From positions 1-8,852 of the forward strand of contig JASHSH010000342.1 in NCBI GenBank assembly GCA_030040955.1: a stretch of DNA of 8,852 bases. Reading direction: 5' to 3'. This document shows positions 1 to 6,422 of this stretch, piece by piece. Numbering within the stretch: the first letter of the stretch is position 1; every line of letters starts with the position of its first letter. Position numbers and translations under genes: made by a program. The notes under the pieces were generated by a model. It was not told the origin of the DNA and ran no database searches. It was given only the letters and a program-made list of their open reading frames with translations. This DNA is from Rhodospirillales bacterium. GTDB lineage: Bacteria; Pseudomonadota; Alphaproteobacteria; Rhodospirillales; Magnetospirillaceae.

Positions 1-271
1 CCGGGCGGATGATCAGCCGCTCGATCGCCACGCCGCCCAGGAACGAAGCGGCGAGGGTGAGGGCGAAGGCGACCCAGAACGGGATGCCGGCATTGGTCAG
101 CGTCCAGGCGATGTAGGTCGAGAACATCGCCATCTCGCCCTGGGCGAAATTCACCAGCTCGGTGGCGCGGTAGATCATCACCAGCGCGAGCGCCAGGCTG
201 GCGTAGATCGCCCCGGTGGCGAGGCCGGTGAACAGCTGCTGGAGAAACTGGTGCACCGGCGCCCCCGTCAC
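1..271 (-). CDS. livH: Branched-chain amino acid-type ABC transporter permease, LivH family (N-terminal part, truncated by window edge)
   Basis: This is the first 90 codons of an inner-membrane permease of the LivH/HAAT family, which pairs with a LivM-type permease to pass amino acids or small carboxylates taken from a periplasmic binding protein. The chosen start is GTG at 271-269, which overlaps the livF stop as GTGA. A second GTG five codons later (256-254), with a G-rich stretch ahead of it, is an alternative. The opening residues (FLQQLFTGLATGAIYASLAL, then VNFAQGEMAMF) match the LivH pattern of a first hydrophobic helix and an N-F-A-x-G-E motif. Three hydrophobic segments are visible: about residues 14-35, 45-60 and 63-80. 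The rest, and any livM and binding-protein genes, would lie beyond base 1. Family assignment is confident. The substrate is not determined, because the family also moves aromatic acids, amides and urea. Confidence 0.9.
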   Translation of the reverse strand, partial: MTGAPVHQFLQQLFTGLATGAIYASLALALVMIYRATELVNFAQGEMAMFSTYIAWTLTNAGIPFWVAFALTLAASFLGGVAIERLIIRP

Positions 272-975
272 TGGCCGAGATAGGAGCGCAGAATTCGCGA
301 ATCGCCGGCCATCTGCTTGGCCGGACCGGAAGCCACCACGCGGCCGGATTCGAACAGGTACGCGCGGTCGGCGAAACCGAGCGCGATCTCGGCGTTCTGC
401 TCGACCAGCAGCACGCTCACATTCTCGCGCTGGCGCACCTGCGCGATGATCGCGAACATGCTCTCGATCAGGCGCGGCGCGAGTCCGAAGGAGGGCTCGT
501 CGAGCACGAGGAGGCGCGGCGCCATCATCAGCGCCCGCGCGATGGCCAGCATCTGCTGCTCGCCGCCGGAGAGCGCGCCGGCCTGCTGGCGGCGCCGCTC
601 GGCCAACACCGGGAAATAGCCGTACATCCGCTCGGCGGATTGGTGGAACCCGTCGCGCCGCGTGTAAGCGCCGATGCGCAGATTCTGCTCGACCGTCAGC
701 GCGAGGAACGTGCCGCCGCGCTCCGGCACATGGGCGATGCCCAGCGCCGCGATGTCCTCGGTGGCGAGCGCGTCGATGCGCCGGCCCGCGAAGCTGATCT
801 CGCCCTCGCGGCGCACCATGCCGCAGACCGCGCGCAGCGTCGTGGTCTTGCCGGCGCCGTTGGCGCCGAGCACCGCGGCGAGCCCGCCCTCGTCGACCTC
901 GAGGTCGATGCCGCGCAAGGCCTCGCTCTCGCCGTAGAAGGCGCGCACGCCGCGCAGCGACAGCAGGGCGCCCAT
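268..975 (-). CDS. livF: Branched-chain amino acid-type ABC transporter ATP-binding protein, LivF family
   Basis: This 235-residue cytoplasmic ATPase, a normal length for LivF, would form a heterodimer with the LivG-type subunit and power the LivH/LivM permeases. Walker A is GANGAGKT (37-44), the ABC signature is LSGGEQQ (135-141) and Walker B is LLVLDEP (155-161). The switch position reads VEQN (191-194), with Gln instead of His, as is usual in LivF proteins. The region normally reading VPEGR is VPERGGTF (83-90), a small variation. ATG at 975-973 is embedded in the livG stop as ATGA, and the stop overlaps the livH start as GTGA, so the three genes form a tightly coupled operon. The frame stays open upstream to 1920, but that extension is out-of-frame livG sequence and does not look like protein. 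Confidence 0.95.
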   Translation of the reverse strand: MGALLSLRGVRAFYGESEALRGIDLEVDEGGLAAVLGANGAGKTTTLRAVCGMVRREGEISFAGRRIDALATEDIAALGIAHVPERGGTFLALTVEQNLRIGAYTRRDGFHQSAERMYGYFPVLAERRRQQAGALSGGEQQMLAIARALMMAPRLLVLDEPSFGLAPRLIESMFAIIAQVRQRENVSVLLVEQNAEIALGFADRAYLFESGRVVASGPAKQMAGDSRILRSYLGQ

Positions 976-1793
976 CAGTGCGCCCGCCCCAGATAGGCGC
1001 GGCCGACCTCGGGGTGGTTGCGCACCTCGTCGGGCGTGCCTTCCGCGATCACCCGGCCGAAATCGAGCGCGACCACGCGGTCGGAGAGCCCCATCACGAA
1101 GCCCATATTGTGCTCGACCAGGAGGATGGTGACGCCGAGCCGGCCGCGGATCGAGCGCACCAGGTCGGCGAGCGCGCCCAGCTCCTCGTGGTTGAGCCCG
1201 CCCGCCGGCTCGTCGAGCAGGAGCAGGCGCGGCTCGGCGGCGAGCGCGCGGGCCAGCTCCACCCGTTTGCGCGTCCCGAAGGGCAGGGCGGAGATCTGCT
1301 GCTCCGCCACCTGCGCCAGTCCGACGATGCCGAGCATGTCGTCGGCGATGGCGTGCAGGCGCGTCTCCTCGCGGCGGGTGGCGGGAAGGGCGAGGGCGTC
1401 GGCGGCGAATCCGCTCCGGCCCCGGCTGTGCGCGCCGACGGCCACGTTCTCGCGCACCGTCATCGCGTCGAACAGCGCGAGATTCTGGAAGGTGCGGCCG
1501 ATGCCGAGCGAGGCGATGCGCCAGACCGGCCGGTTGAGCAGCGAGCGGCCCGCGAAGCGGATATCGCCCGACTGCGGCCGGTACAGCCGGCTCAGGCAGT
1601 TGAACAGGCTGGTCTTGCCGGCGCCGTTGGGGCCGATCAGCCCGACGATCTCGCCCTCGGCCACGGCGAACGACACGCCATCGAGCGCGACGATGCCGCC
1701 GAAACGGACGGTGAGATCGATCACCTCGATCAGCGGCGCTCCCGGCGGGCGCGTCCGCGGAGCCTCCGCTGGATTCGGCGCCGGGCCGGTCAC
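975..1793 (-). CDS. livG: Branched-chain amino acid-type ABC transporter ATP-binding protein, LivG family
   Basis: This 272-residue ATPase is the second nucleotide-binding subunit of the same importer. Walker A is GPNGAGKT (54-61), the Q-loop is RTFQNLALF (100-108), Walker B is LLLLDEP (190-196) and the switch His is H228 in VEHN. The signature region reads LPFGTRKRVELARAL (170-184), where LPYGQQRR is more usual. The core Gly is kept, but the following Gln is Thr. The first 20 residues (MTGPAPNPAEAPRTRPPGAP) are a proline-rich tail ahead of the ABC fold and may be partly untranslated. The start is GTG at 1793-1791, with GGAGCGGGGA just upstream and a GTGA overlap with the stop of a short upstream ORF. 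Family assignment is secure; the substrate is unknown. Confidence 0.94.
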   Translation of the reverse strand: MTGPAPNPAEAPRTRPPGAPLIEVIDLTVRFGGIVALDGVSFAVAEGEIVGLIGPNGAGKTSLFNCLSRLYRPQSGDIRFAGRSLLNRPVWRIASLGIGRTFQNLALFDAMTVRENVAVGAHSRGRSGFAADALALPATRREETRLHAIADDMLGIVGLAQVAEQQISALPFGTRKRVELARALAAEPRLLLLDEPAGGLNHEELGALADLVRSIRGRLGVTILLVEHNMGFVMGLSDRVVALDFGRVIAEGTPDEVRNHPEVGRAYLGRAH

Positions 1794-1855
1794 GGCGTCC
1801 CCGCTCCGCCGACCGCCTCCATCGCGCGCATCCGGGCCGGGTCGAGCCGTGCCAT
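1790..1855 (-). CDS. Possible 21-residue leader or small ORF coupled to livG
   Basis: Unrecognised. The ATG at 1855-1853 opens 21 codons (starting MARLDPARMRAMEAV, ending GAGTP) and stops in TGA at 1792-1790, which overlaps the livG GTG start as GTGA. A strong Shine-Dalgarno-like AGGGAGGTGG lies about 10 nt before the ATG. An in-frame GTG inside that purine run could give 25 residues. The frame stays open further upstream, through an ATG at 2014-2012, but that ATG sits inside the proposed operator and upstream of the proposed -35 box, so it is unlikely to be used. The peptide has no recognisable domain. It could be a true microprotein, a coupling ORF that loads ribosomes onto livG, or chance. 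The coupling geometry, the same as at livG/livF and livF/livH, is the main support. Confidence 0.4.
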   Translation of the reverse strand: MARLDPARMRAMEAVGGAGTP

Positions 1856-1960
1856 GATCGCGTCCACCTCCCTGCGCCTCCGCTCGGGGCGGCGTTGCGC
1901 CACCCGGTTGGGGTGGCCATCGGCGGCTGGCTCCGCGATGGCGGCGAAGGACGGAAACAA

Positions 1961-1973
1961 GCCTGTCACAGGC
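1961..1973 (-). repeat. Small dyad GCCTG-N3-CAGGC, possible weak terminator or operator
   Basis: A 5-bp perfect inverted repeat with a 3-nt loop. Read on the minus strand it is followed by TTGTTT, so it could weakly terminate the regulator/dehydrogenase transcript or form at the very start of the liv leader. It overlaps where the -10 element of the proposed liv promoter would fall. The stem is too short for a confident terminator call. Confidence 0.25.
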
Positions 1974-1983
1974 CCGCTTTCCA

Positions 1984-2020
1984 CGTCAATTTTTGCGGAA
2001 TTTCTTTCCGTCATGCGGAA
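1984..2020 (-). promoter_or_regulatory. IclR-type operator plus -35 box upstream of the liv operon
   Basis: Reading the minus strand from 2020: TTCCGCA, 3 nt, CGGAA, 5 nt, TTCCGCA (ending at 1994), then AAAA and TTGACG (1989-1984). The three half-sites start exactly 10 bp apart, the first two inverted and the third a direct copy of the first. A matching element lies ahead of the IclR gene (4207-4243). The two 27-bp operators agree at 21 positions, and both stand 4 bp from a TTGAC box. IclR activators such as PcaU and PobR are known to use a palindrome plus one direct repeat at 10-bp spacing, so the local IclR protein is the likely ligand. The candidate -10 regions are poor, which fits activator dependence. 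The element lies 17 nt past the acyl-CoA dehydrogenase stop. Confidence 0.65.
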
Positions 2021-2037
2021 TATGCGGCGCGCATGTT

Positions 2038-3252
<1,215 letters not shown>

Positions 3253-3269
3253 GCGTGTCCTTCCTTCCC

Positions 3270-4154
3270 TCAGGAGACGCCGTGCGCCGCCTCGACCGTG
3301 CGCGCCAGATCGACCAGGCGCGGGCCGACATCGTCGATCAGCCGGCGCGCCTCGACCAGGAAGCCGGGCCCGCCGCAATTCACCGCCATCAGCCCCGAAC
3401 CGTCGGGCAGGCGCAGCGGCGCTGCCACCGCGAACACGTCGGCCTGCCAGTCCGCGAACGAGCAGCAGAAGCCGCGCTCGGCCACCTCGCGCACCGCCCG
3501 GTCGATGCCCTTCTTCACCTCGGCCCAGCGCGTGCCGTAGCGGCGCTCGAGATGGGCCAGCAGATAGGCGCGCTCGCGTTCCGGCAAGGCGGCGAGATAG
3601 GCGCGACCCATCGCGGTCACCGCGATCGGGATGCGCGTGCCGACATCGTAGCGCAGCGACATCGTGTCCTGGCTGCGGCAGGCCTCGGCATAGATCATGC
3701 TGAGCCTGTCCCGCGTGCCCAGCGCCACCGGGAGGTCGGTATGCTCGGCCAGCGCCTGCATGTGCTGGCGCGCGATATGGCGGATGCCCATGGCGCCCAA
3801 CGCGACATGGCCGAGCGCCAGCACGCCAAGCCCGATCCGGTACTTGCCCAGCCGCTCCAGATAGACGAGGTGGCCGAGCTTGGTCAGCGTGTAGGTGAGG
3901 CGCGACACCGTCGGCTTGGGCAGGCCGGTGCGCTGCGCGATCTCCTGATTGCCGAGCGGCCCATCGCCCGGGTGGAACGCGCGCAGAATCTCGAGGCCGC
4001 GGGCGAGCGCGATGACGAACTGCCGGTCGCGTCCCGGCGGCCGGTCGAGCGCGGAATCGTTCTCGGCGGGCGCGGCCGCGCCGGAGCCGGCGGCATAGGA
4101 TGCCGCCTCGCCATCCGGCTCGATGCGCCGGATTTCGATCTTCCGCCGCCGCAT
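3270..4154 (-). CDS. IclR-family transcriptional regulator
   Basis: A 294-residue DNA-binding regulator. The N-terminus (1-44) is a charged, Ala/Gly-rich tail. A winged helix-turn-helix follows at about 45-105 (ARGLEILRAF, LGNQEIAQRTGLPKPTVSRLTYTL), then an IclR effector-binding domain to the end, with CCSFADWQADVFAVAAPL (230-247) and GLMAVNCGGPG (254-264) as core strands. ATG at 4154-4152 was chosen over ATG at 4196, which adds 14 residues. It has an excellent GGGGAGGAAGG ribosome site, and the upstream ATG would lie between the proposed -35 and -10 regions. An operator at 4217-4243 and a copy ahead of the liv operon suggest that it regulates itself, the dehydrogenase and the transporter. 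The effector is probably the imported compound or its product (inference). Confidence 0.94.
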   Translation of the reverse strand: MRRRKIEIRRIEPDGEAASYAAGSGAAAPAENDSALDRPPGRDRQFVIALARGLEILRAFHPGDGPLGNQEIAQRTGLPKPTVSRLTYTLTKLGHLVYLERLGKYRIGLGVLALGHVALGAMGIRHIARQHMQALAEHTDLPVALGTRDRLSMIYAEACRSQDTMSLRYDVGTRIPIAVTAMGRAYLAALPERERAYLLAHLERRYGTRWAEVKKGIDRAVREVAERGFCCSFADWQADVFAVAAPLRLPDGSGLMAVNCGGPGFLVEARRLIDDVGPRLVDLARTVEAAHGVS

Positions 4155-4206
4155 GCCTTCCTCCCCAACGGCGCTTTTCGGCCAGTCTCGCGGCACGCAT
4201 GCATTG

Positions 4207-4243
4207 AGTCAATCACTGCGAAATTTGGTTCCGCGGTGCGGAA
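4207..4243 (-). promoter_or_regulatory. IclR-type operator plus -35 box upstream of the regulator/dehydrogenase operon
   Basis: Reading the minus strand from 4243: TTCCGCA, 3 nt, CGGAA, 5 nt, TTTCGCA (ending at 4217), then GTGA and TTGACT (4212-4207). The upstream pair is a perfect TTCCGC-N3-GCGGAA palindrome (4229-4243), and the third half-site differs by one base. The -35 box lies within a second dyad, ATTGA-N-TCAAT (4203-4213). A weak -10 (GAGACT, 4189-4184) at 17-bp spacing would put the transcript start about 20 nt ahead of the chosen IclR start. The element's twin lies at 1984-2020. On the plus strand it is more than 200 bp from the hydrolase gene, so control of that gene is uncertain. 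Confidence 0.65.
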
Positions 4244-4322
4244 CGGCCAGGGCGGCCGTCCCGGCTATCTGGATTGCCCGCGCGAGGTCCCGACTCAGTG
4301 CCTGCTGTTGGGTAGATTCGTG

Positions 4323-4342
4323 CCGATCGCGTCTTCGATCGG
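4323..4342. repeat. Inverted repeat CCGATCG-N6-CGATCGG in the hydrolase upstream region
   Basis: Perfect 7-bp arms around a 6-nt spacer, about 105 bp before the hydrolase start. It could be an operator or an mRNA hairpin. No convincing promoter was seen in the surrounding 4244-4447 stretch, which otherwise holds only shadow frames. Confidence 0.35.
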
Positions 4343-4447
4343 TCAGGATCTCGTCCGTCGCCGCCACCAGTGCTTTCGCTTCCGACGTCCGATATGCGCT
4401 TGCGCCCGACTCGCTTATTGTCGCATGCAGGCTGGAAGGAATCATCG

Positions 4448-5335
4448 ATGGTAGGTCGCCACGGCATCCGCTTCTTGCCTTTCGCCGCCCTGATCGCGGC
4501 GCAGGTCGCATGGGCGGTCCCGGCGGACGCGCAAGACAAAGTTCAATTCGACTCGGTCGACTCCGATATCGCCGGCGGCGCGCCGACAAGGCTCGACGGC
4601 TATCTGTTCAAGCCGGAGGGCGCCGGACCGTTCCCGGCGATCGTCGGGATGAATGGCTGCGGCGGCCTGTTCACCCATGACGGCCAGATCGTAGCTCGGG
4701 AAACCGCCTGGGCGGGTCTGTTTACCGCGCGCGGCTATATCGTCCTCTTTCCCGACAGTTTCGGTCCGCGGCACGTTCAGGCCGGCTGCATCGGCGGAAC
4801 GCCGGTGGCGAAACCGTGGAAGGAAAGATCGCGCGACGCCTATGGCGCGCTGCTGTATCTGCAATCGCTGCCGACGGTGAGAGGCGACCGCGTCGGCCTG
4901 ATCGGCTGGTCGCATGGCGGAGCGACGGTCACCTTCACCATCGCCAAGGATTCGGACGCGAGGCCCAAATCGCTGCCCAAGGGCGATTTCCGCGCCGCGG
5001 TCGCCTTCTATCCCGGCTGGTGCGAGGCCAAGTATCTCGGCCCCGACTGGACCACGTCGATCCCGTTGCTATGGCTGAACGGCGCGGCCGACGACTGGAC
5101 GCAGGCGCAACCCTGCCGTGCCGTGATGGACCGGGCGGTGAAGCTCGGCGCGACCATAGACATGAAGATCTACGAGGGCGCCTATCATGATTTCGATTGG
5201 CCCGGCCAGGCGCTCCACCTCCTCGATCTCGAGCGGCGCCCGCCGAAGATCGTGCATGCGGGGTTCGATCAGGCTGCGCATGACGACGCGATCGCGCGCG
5301 TGCCCGCCTATCTGGACGGCCATCTCAAGCCCTGA
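4448..5335 (+). CDS. Exported dienelactone hydrolase-like alpha/beta hydrolase
   Basis: A 295-residue alpha/beta hydrolase with a predicted Sec signal peptide: positive start (MVGRHGIR), hydrophobic core (about 9-23) and probable cleavage near AWA or ADA-Q (23-29). The nucleophile elbow is GWSHGG (153-158, Ser155). Dienelactone hydrolases proper use Cys there, so this is the Ser-type branch. The oxyanion-hole region is GMNGCGG (67-73), the acid is Asp215 or Asp216 (NGAADDW) and the base is His247 (GAYHDFDW). There are four Cys in the mature chain (71, 114, 192, 223), an even number compatible with periplasmic disulfides. The start ATG at 4448 follows AAGGA by 7 nt; an in-frame ATG at 4370 would bury the signal peptide. 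The gene runs divergently from the IclR operon. Substrate unknown; probably an ester or lactone outside the cytoplasm. Confidence 0.85.
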   Translation: MVGRHGIRFLPFAALIAAQVAWAVPADAQDKVQFDSVDSDIAGGAPTRLDGYLFKPEGAGPFPAIVGMNGCGGLFTHDGQIVARETAWAGLFTARGYIVLFPDSFGPRHVQAGCIGGTPVAKPWKERSRDAYGALLYLQSLPTVRGDRVGLIGWSHGGATVTFTIAKDSDARPKSLPKGDFRAAVAFYPGWCEAKYLGPDWTTSIPLLWLNGAADDWTQAQPCRAVMDRAVKLGATIDMKIYEGAYHDFDWPGQALHLLDLERRPPKIVHAGFDQAAHDDAIARVPAYLDGHLKP

Positions 5336-5465
5336 TCGGCCGCCAAGTACAATCGCGGGTTGAATTCGGCGATAGGGCTGTCAGTCTGTTGCGGATGGAA
5401 ACAGCGGCGCCGCAATGCGGGGCCGGCGGGTGCCCGTGACGATAAGATCAAATTTCGATTCTTGG

Positions 5466-5507
5466 GGCTTTCCTGTCGATACTCGAAGGATTGCGGGCAG
5501 GAAGGCT
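5466..5507 (+). repeat. Imperfect hairpin in the intergenic region before the Abi-like locus
   Basis: Bases 5467-5476 (GCTTTCCTGT) can pair with 5497-5506 (GCAGGAAGGC) in a 10-bp stem containing two G-U pairs, extendable by one more G-U, around a 20-nt loop. The G-U pairs work only in plus-strand RNA. No T-run follows, so it is not a standard terminator. It could be the 3' end structure of the hydrolase mRNA or an accessory part of the RNA upstream of the Abi-like gene. Apart from this and the element at 5558-5653, the gap 5336-5670 shows nothing convincing. Confidence 0.35.
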
Positions 5508-5557
5508 GGGACGTGACCAACGTCGTTCGCATCGCGGACGAACAAGCGGCTACGCAA

Positions 5558-5587
5558 TTGGCCGAAAATCCTATTTGGTGCTAGAAA
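5558..5587 (+). promoter_or_regulatory. Candidate promoter for the Abi-associated RNA
   Basis: TTGGCC (5558-5563) and TAGAAA (5582-5587) are separated by 18 nt, placing transcription start near 5594, the first base of the pseudoknot 5' arm. The boxes match the sigma-70 consensus at only 3 of 6 and 4 of 6 positions. The coincidence with the RNA structure is the main support. Confidence 0.4.
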
Positions 5588-5593
5588 TGAATT

Positions 5594-5653
5594 GCCCCGG
5601 GCGCTTGCAAGGGCAGAGGCGCTACCGGGGCTTACAGCCCTATAGTAAGCGCC
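5594..5653 (+). ncRNA. Candidate pseudoknotted RNA upstream of the Abi-like gene (possible RNA antitoxin)
   Basis: Two perfect pairings interlock. Stem 1 is GCCCCGG (5594-5600) with CCGGGGC (5625-5631); stem 2 is GGCGC (5618-5622) with GCGCC (5649-5653). The order 5'1-5'2-3'1-3'2 makes an H-type pseudoknot. A further hairpin TTAC/GTAA (5632-5635 with 5645-5648) closes a 9-nt loop directly against stem 2. A competing fold would extend stem 1 by GCGC (5601-5604 with 5619-5622). The element ends 17 nt before the GTG start of the Abi-like gene. A conserved abiF RNA motif is known upstream of AbiF genes, and AbiF has been described as a HEPN toxin with an RNA antitoxin. I could not compare this sequence with that motif. 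It could instead be a 5' UTR structure that limits translation. Confidence 0.5.
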
Positions 5654-5670
5654 AAAAAGGTTAAAAACAA

Positions 5671-6333
5671 GTGGCCTACTCGTATGAAGCCCATGTTATT
5701 GCCAAGCTGCAGACGGCGCTCTCGACGGATCGGTTGAGCAGCTATCTTACTCAAACAAAAGGCGATGTGTCGAAGGCGATTCAGCTCTACGTTCTGAATG
5801 TTGAGCTGAGCGAATGTTTTTATACGCCACTTCAAGGCGTTGAGGTCGTGGTACGGAATGCCATGGATCGACGCCTGTCCGTCGGCTTCGGGCCAGCTTG
5901 GTACGACAACCCGACTTGCCGGTTTGAATTTGCTCAGCGGCAGAAAATCGACCAAGCGAAGGAATCACTTCGGTCTGAGGCCAAGCCCATTACGCCAGGC
6001 CGCGTTGTCTCGGAACTTAGCTTCGGATTCTGGACGGGCATTCTCGGCCGCAAATACGAAAATACGCTTTGGCGTCACCATGTCCGGCAGGCCTTTCCAA
6101 ACGGACCAACCAATCTCACGCGTCAGCAAGCGCATGCGGCTCTTGATAGGATTCGACGTTTGCGAAATCGCATAATGCATCATGAGCCGGTCCTCGCGCG
6201 AAATTTGCCCGAAGAACACGCGCTGATTTTGTCGGTCATTGGATGGGTATGTTCAGACACGCAGGCATGGGTGAAATTTCATAGTCGGGTGCATTTCGCC
6301 ATGACCACGAAGTGGCCGCCGACTGTCACCTAA
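5671..6333 (+). CDS. Abi-like (abortive infection) family protein with HEPN-type RNxxxH motif
   Basis: A 220-residue, all-helical-looking soluble protein of the Abi-like type often found in defence and toxin loci. A C-terminal HEPN-type motif reads RNRIMHHEPV (165-174), giving R-N-x3-H (R165, H170) as the likely ribonuclease centre. An N-terminal block has LYVLNVELSECFYTPLQGVEVVVRNAMDRRL (sequence split at 40-59 and 60-69), whose RN at 62-63 lacks the following His. The middle holds TPGRVVSELSFGFWTGILGRKYENTLW (108-134), another family hallmark. The start is GTG at 5671, with AAGG 10 nt upstream. GC content and GC-ending codons are clearly lower than in all neighbours, pointing to horizontal acquisition. 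It is shorter than classical AbiF (about 300 residues), so exact subfamily is uncertain. No protein antitoxin gene adjoins it; the structured RNA just upstream is the candidate partner. Confidence 0.8.
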   Translation: MAYSYEAHVIAKLQTALSTDRLSSYLTQTKGDVSKAIQLYVLNVELSECFYTPLQGVEVVVRNAMDRRLSVGFGPAWYDNPTCRFEFAQRQKIDQAKESLRSEAKPITPGRVVSELSFGFWTGILGRKYENTLWRHHVRQAFPNGPTNLTRQQAHAALDRIRRLRNRIMHHEPVLARNLPEEHALILSVIGWVCSDTQAWVKFHSRVHFAMTTKWPPTVT

Positions 6334-6368
6334 TTTCAAACCGAGATAGTGCCGCCACCACCGCCCCA

Positions 6369-6398
6369 TTGGCCCCGCGCGCGGGCGCTTGGTATCGT
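6369..6398 (+). promoter_or_regulatory. Candidate promoter with 12-bp palindrome for the GMC oxidoreductase
   Basis: TTGGCC (6369-6374) and TATCGT (6393-6398) are separated by 18 nt, and the spacer contains the perfect palindrome CCCGCGCGCGGG (6374-6385). Start of transcription would fall near 6405, about 18 nt before the ATG. The palindrome could be an operator, or a hairpin at the end of the Abi-like transcript. The boxes are weak matches. Confidence 0.3.
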
Positions 6399-6422
6399 TC
6401 GCGCTACGCAAGCGAGGGGAGG

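Noticed and set aside
268..1920. A 550-residue minus-strand frame extending livF upstream
   Set aside because: The first 315 residues are low-complexity Arg/Ala/Gly text from another frame of livG. LivF starts at the ATGA overlap (975) and has normal length from there.
1790..2014. A 74-residue minus-strand ORF starting at ATG 2014
   Set aside because: The ATG lies within the proposed operator and upstream of the -35 box, and the encoded sequence looks non-coding. Only the final 21 codons have a good ribosome site.
3255..4454. A 399-residue plus-strand open frame opposite the IclR gene
   Set aside because: Antisense shadow of a well-supported IclR gene, lacking motifs and a convincing ribosome site.
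5513..5584. A 23-residue plus-strand ORF starting GTG (MTNVVRIADEQ...) with GAAGG upstream, a possible small antitoxin
   Set aside because: Very short, with no recognisable motif, and it overlaps the proposed promoter of the structured RNA. Worth a conservation check but not supportable as a gene.
5590..5670. Type III toxin-antitoxin (ToxI-like tandem RNA repeats) or a CRISPR-type repeat upstream of the Abi-like gene
   Set aside because: The pseudoknot element occurs once; there are no tandem copies or spaced repeats.
5336..6340. Insertion-sequence or integron boundaries around the Abi-like islet
   Set aside because: No flanking direct repeats, terminal inverted repeats, attachment site or transposase fragment could be seen.
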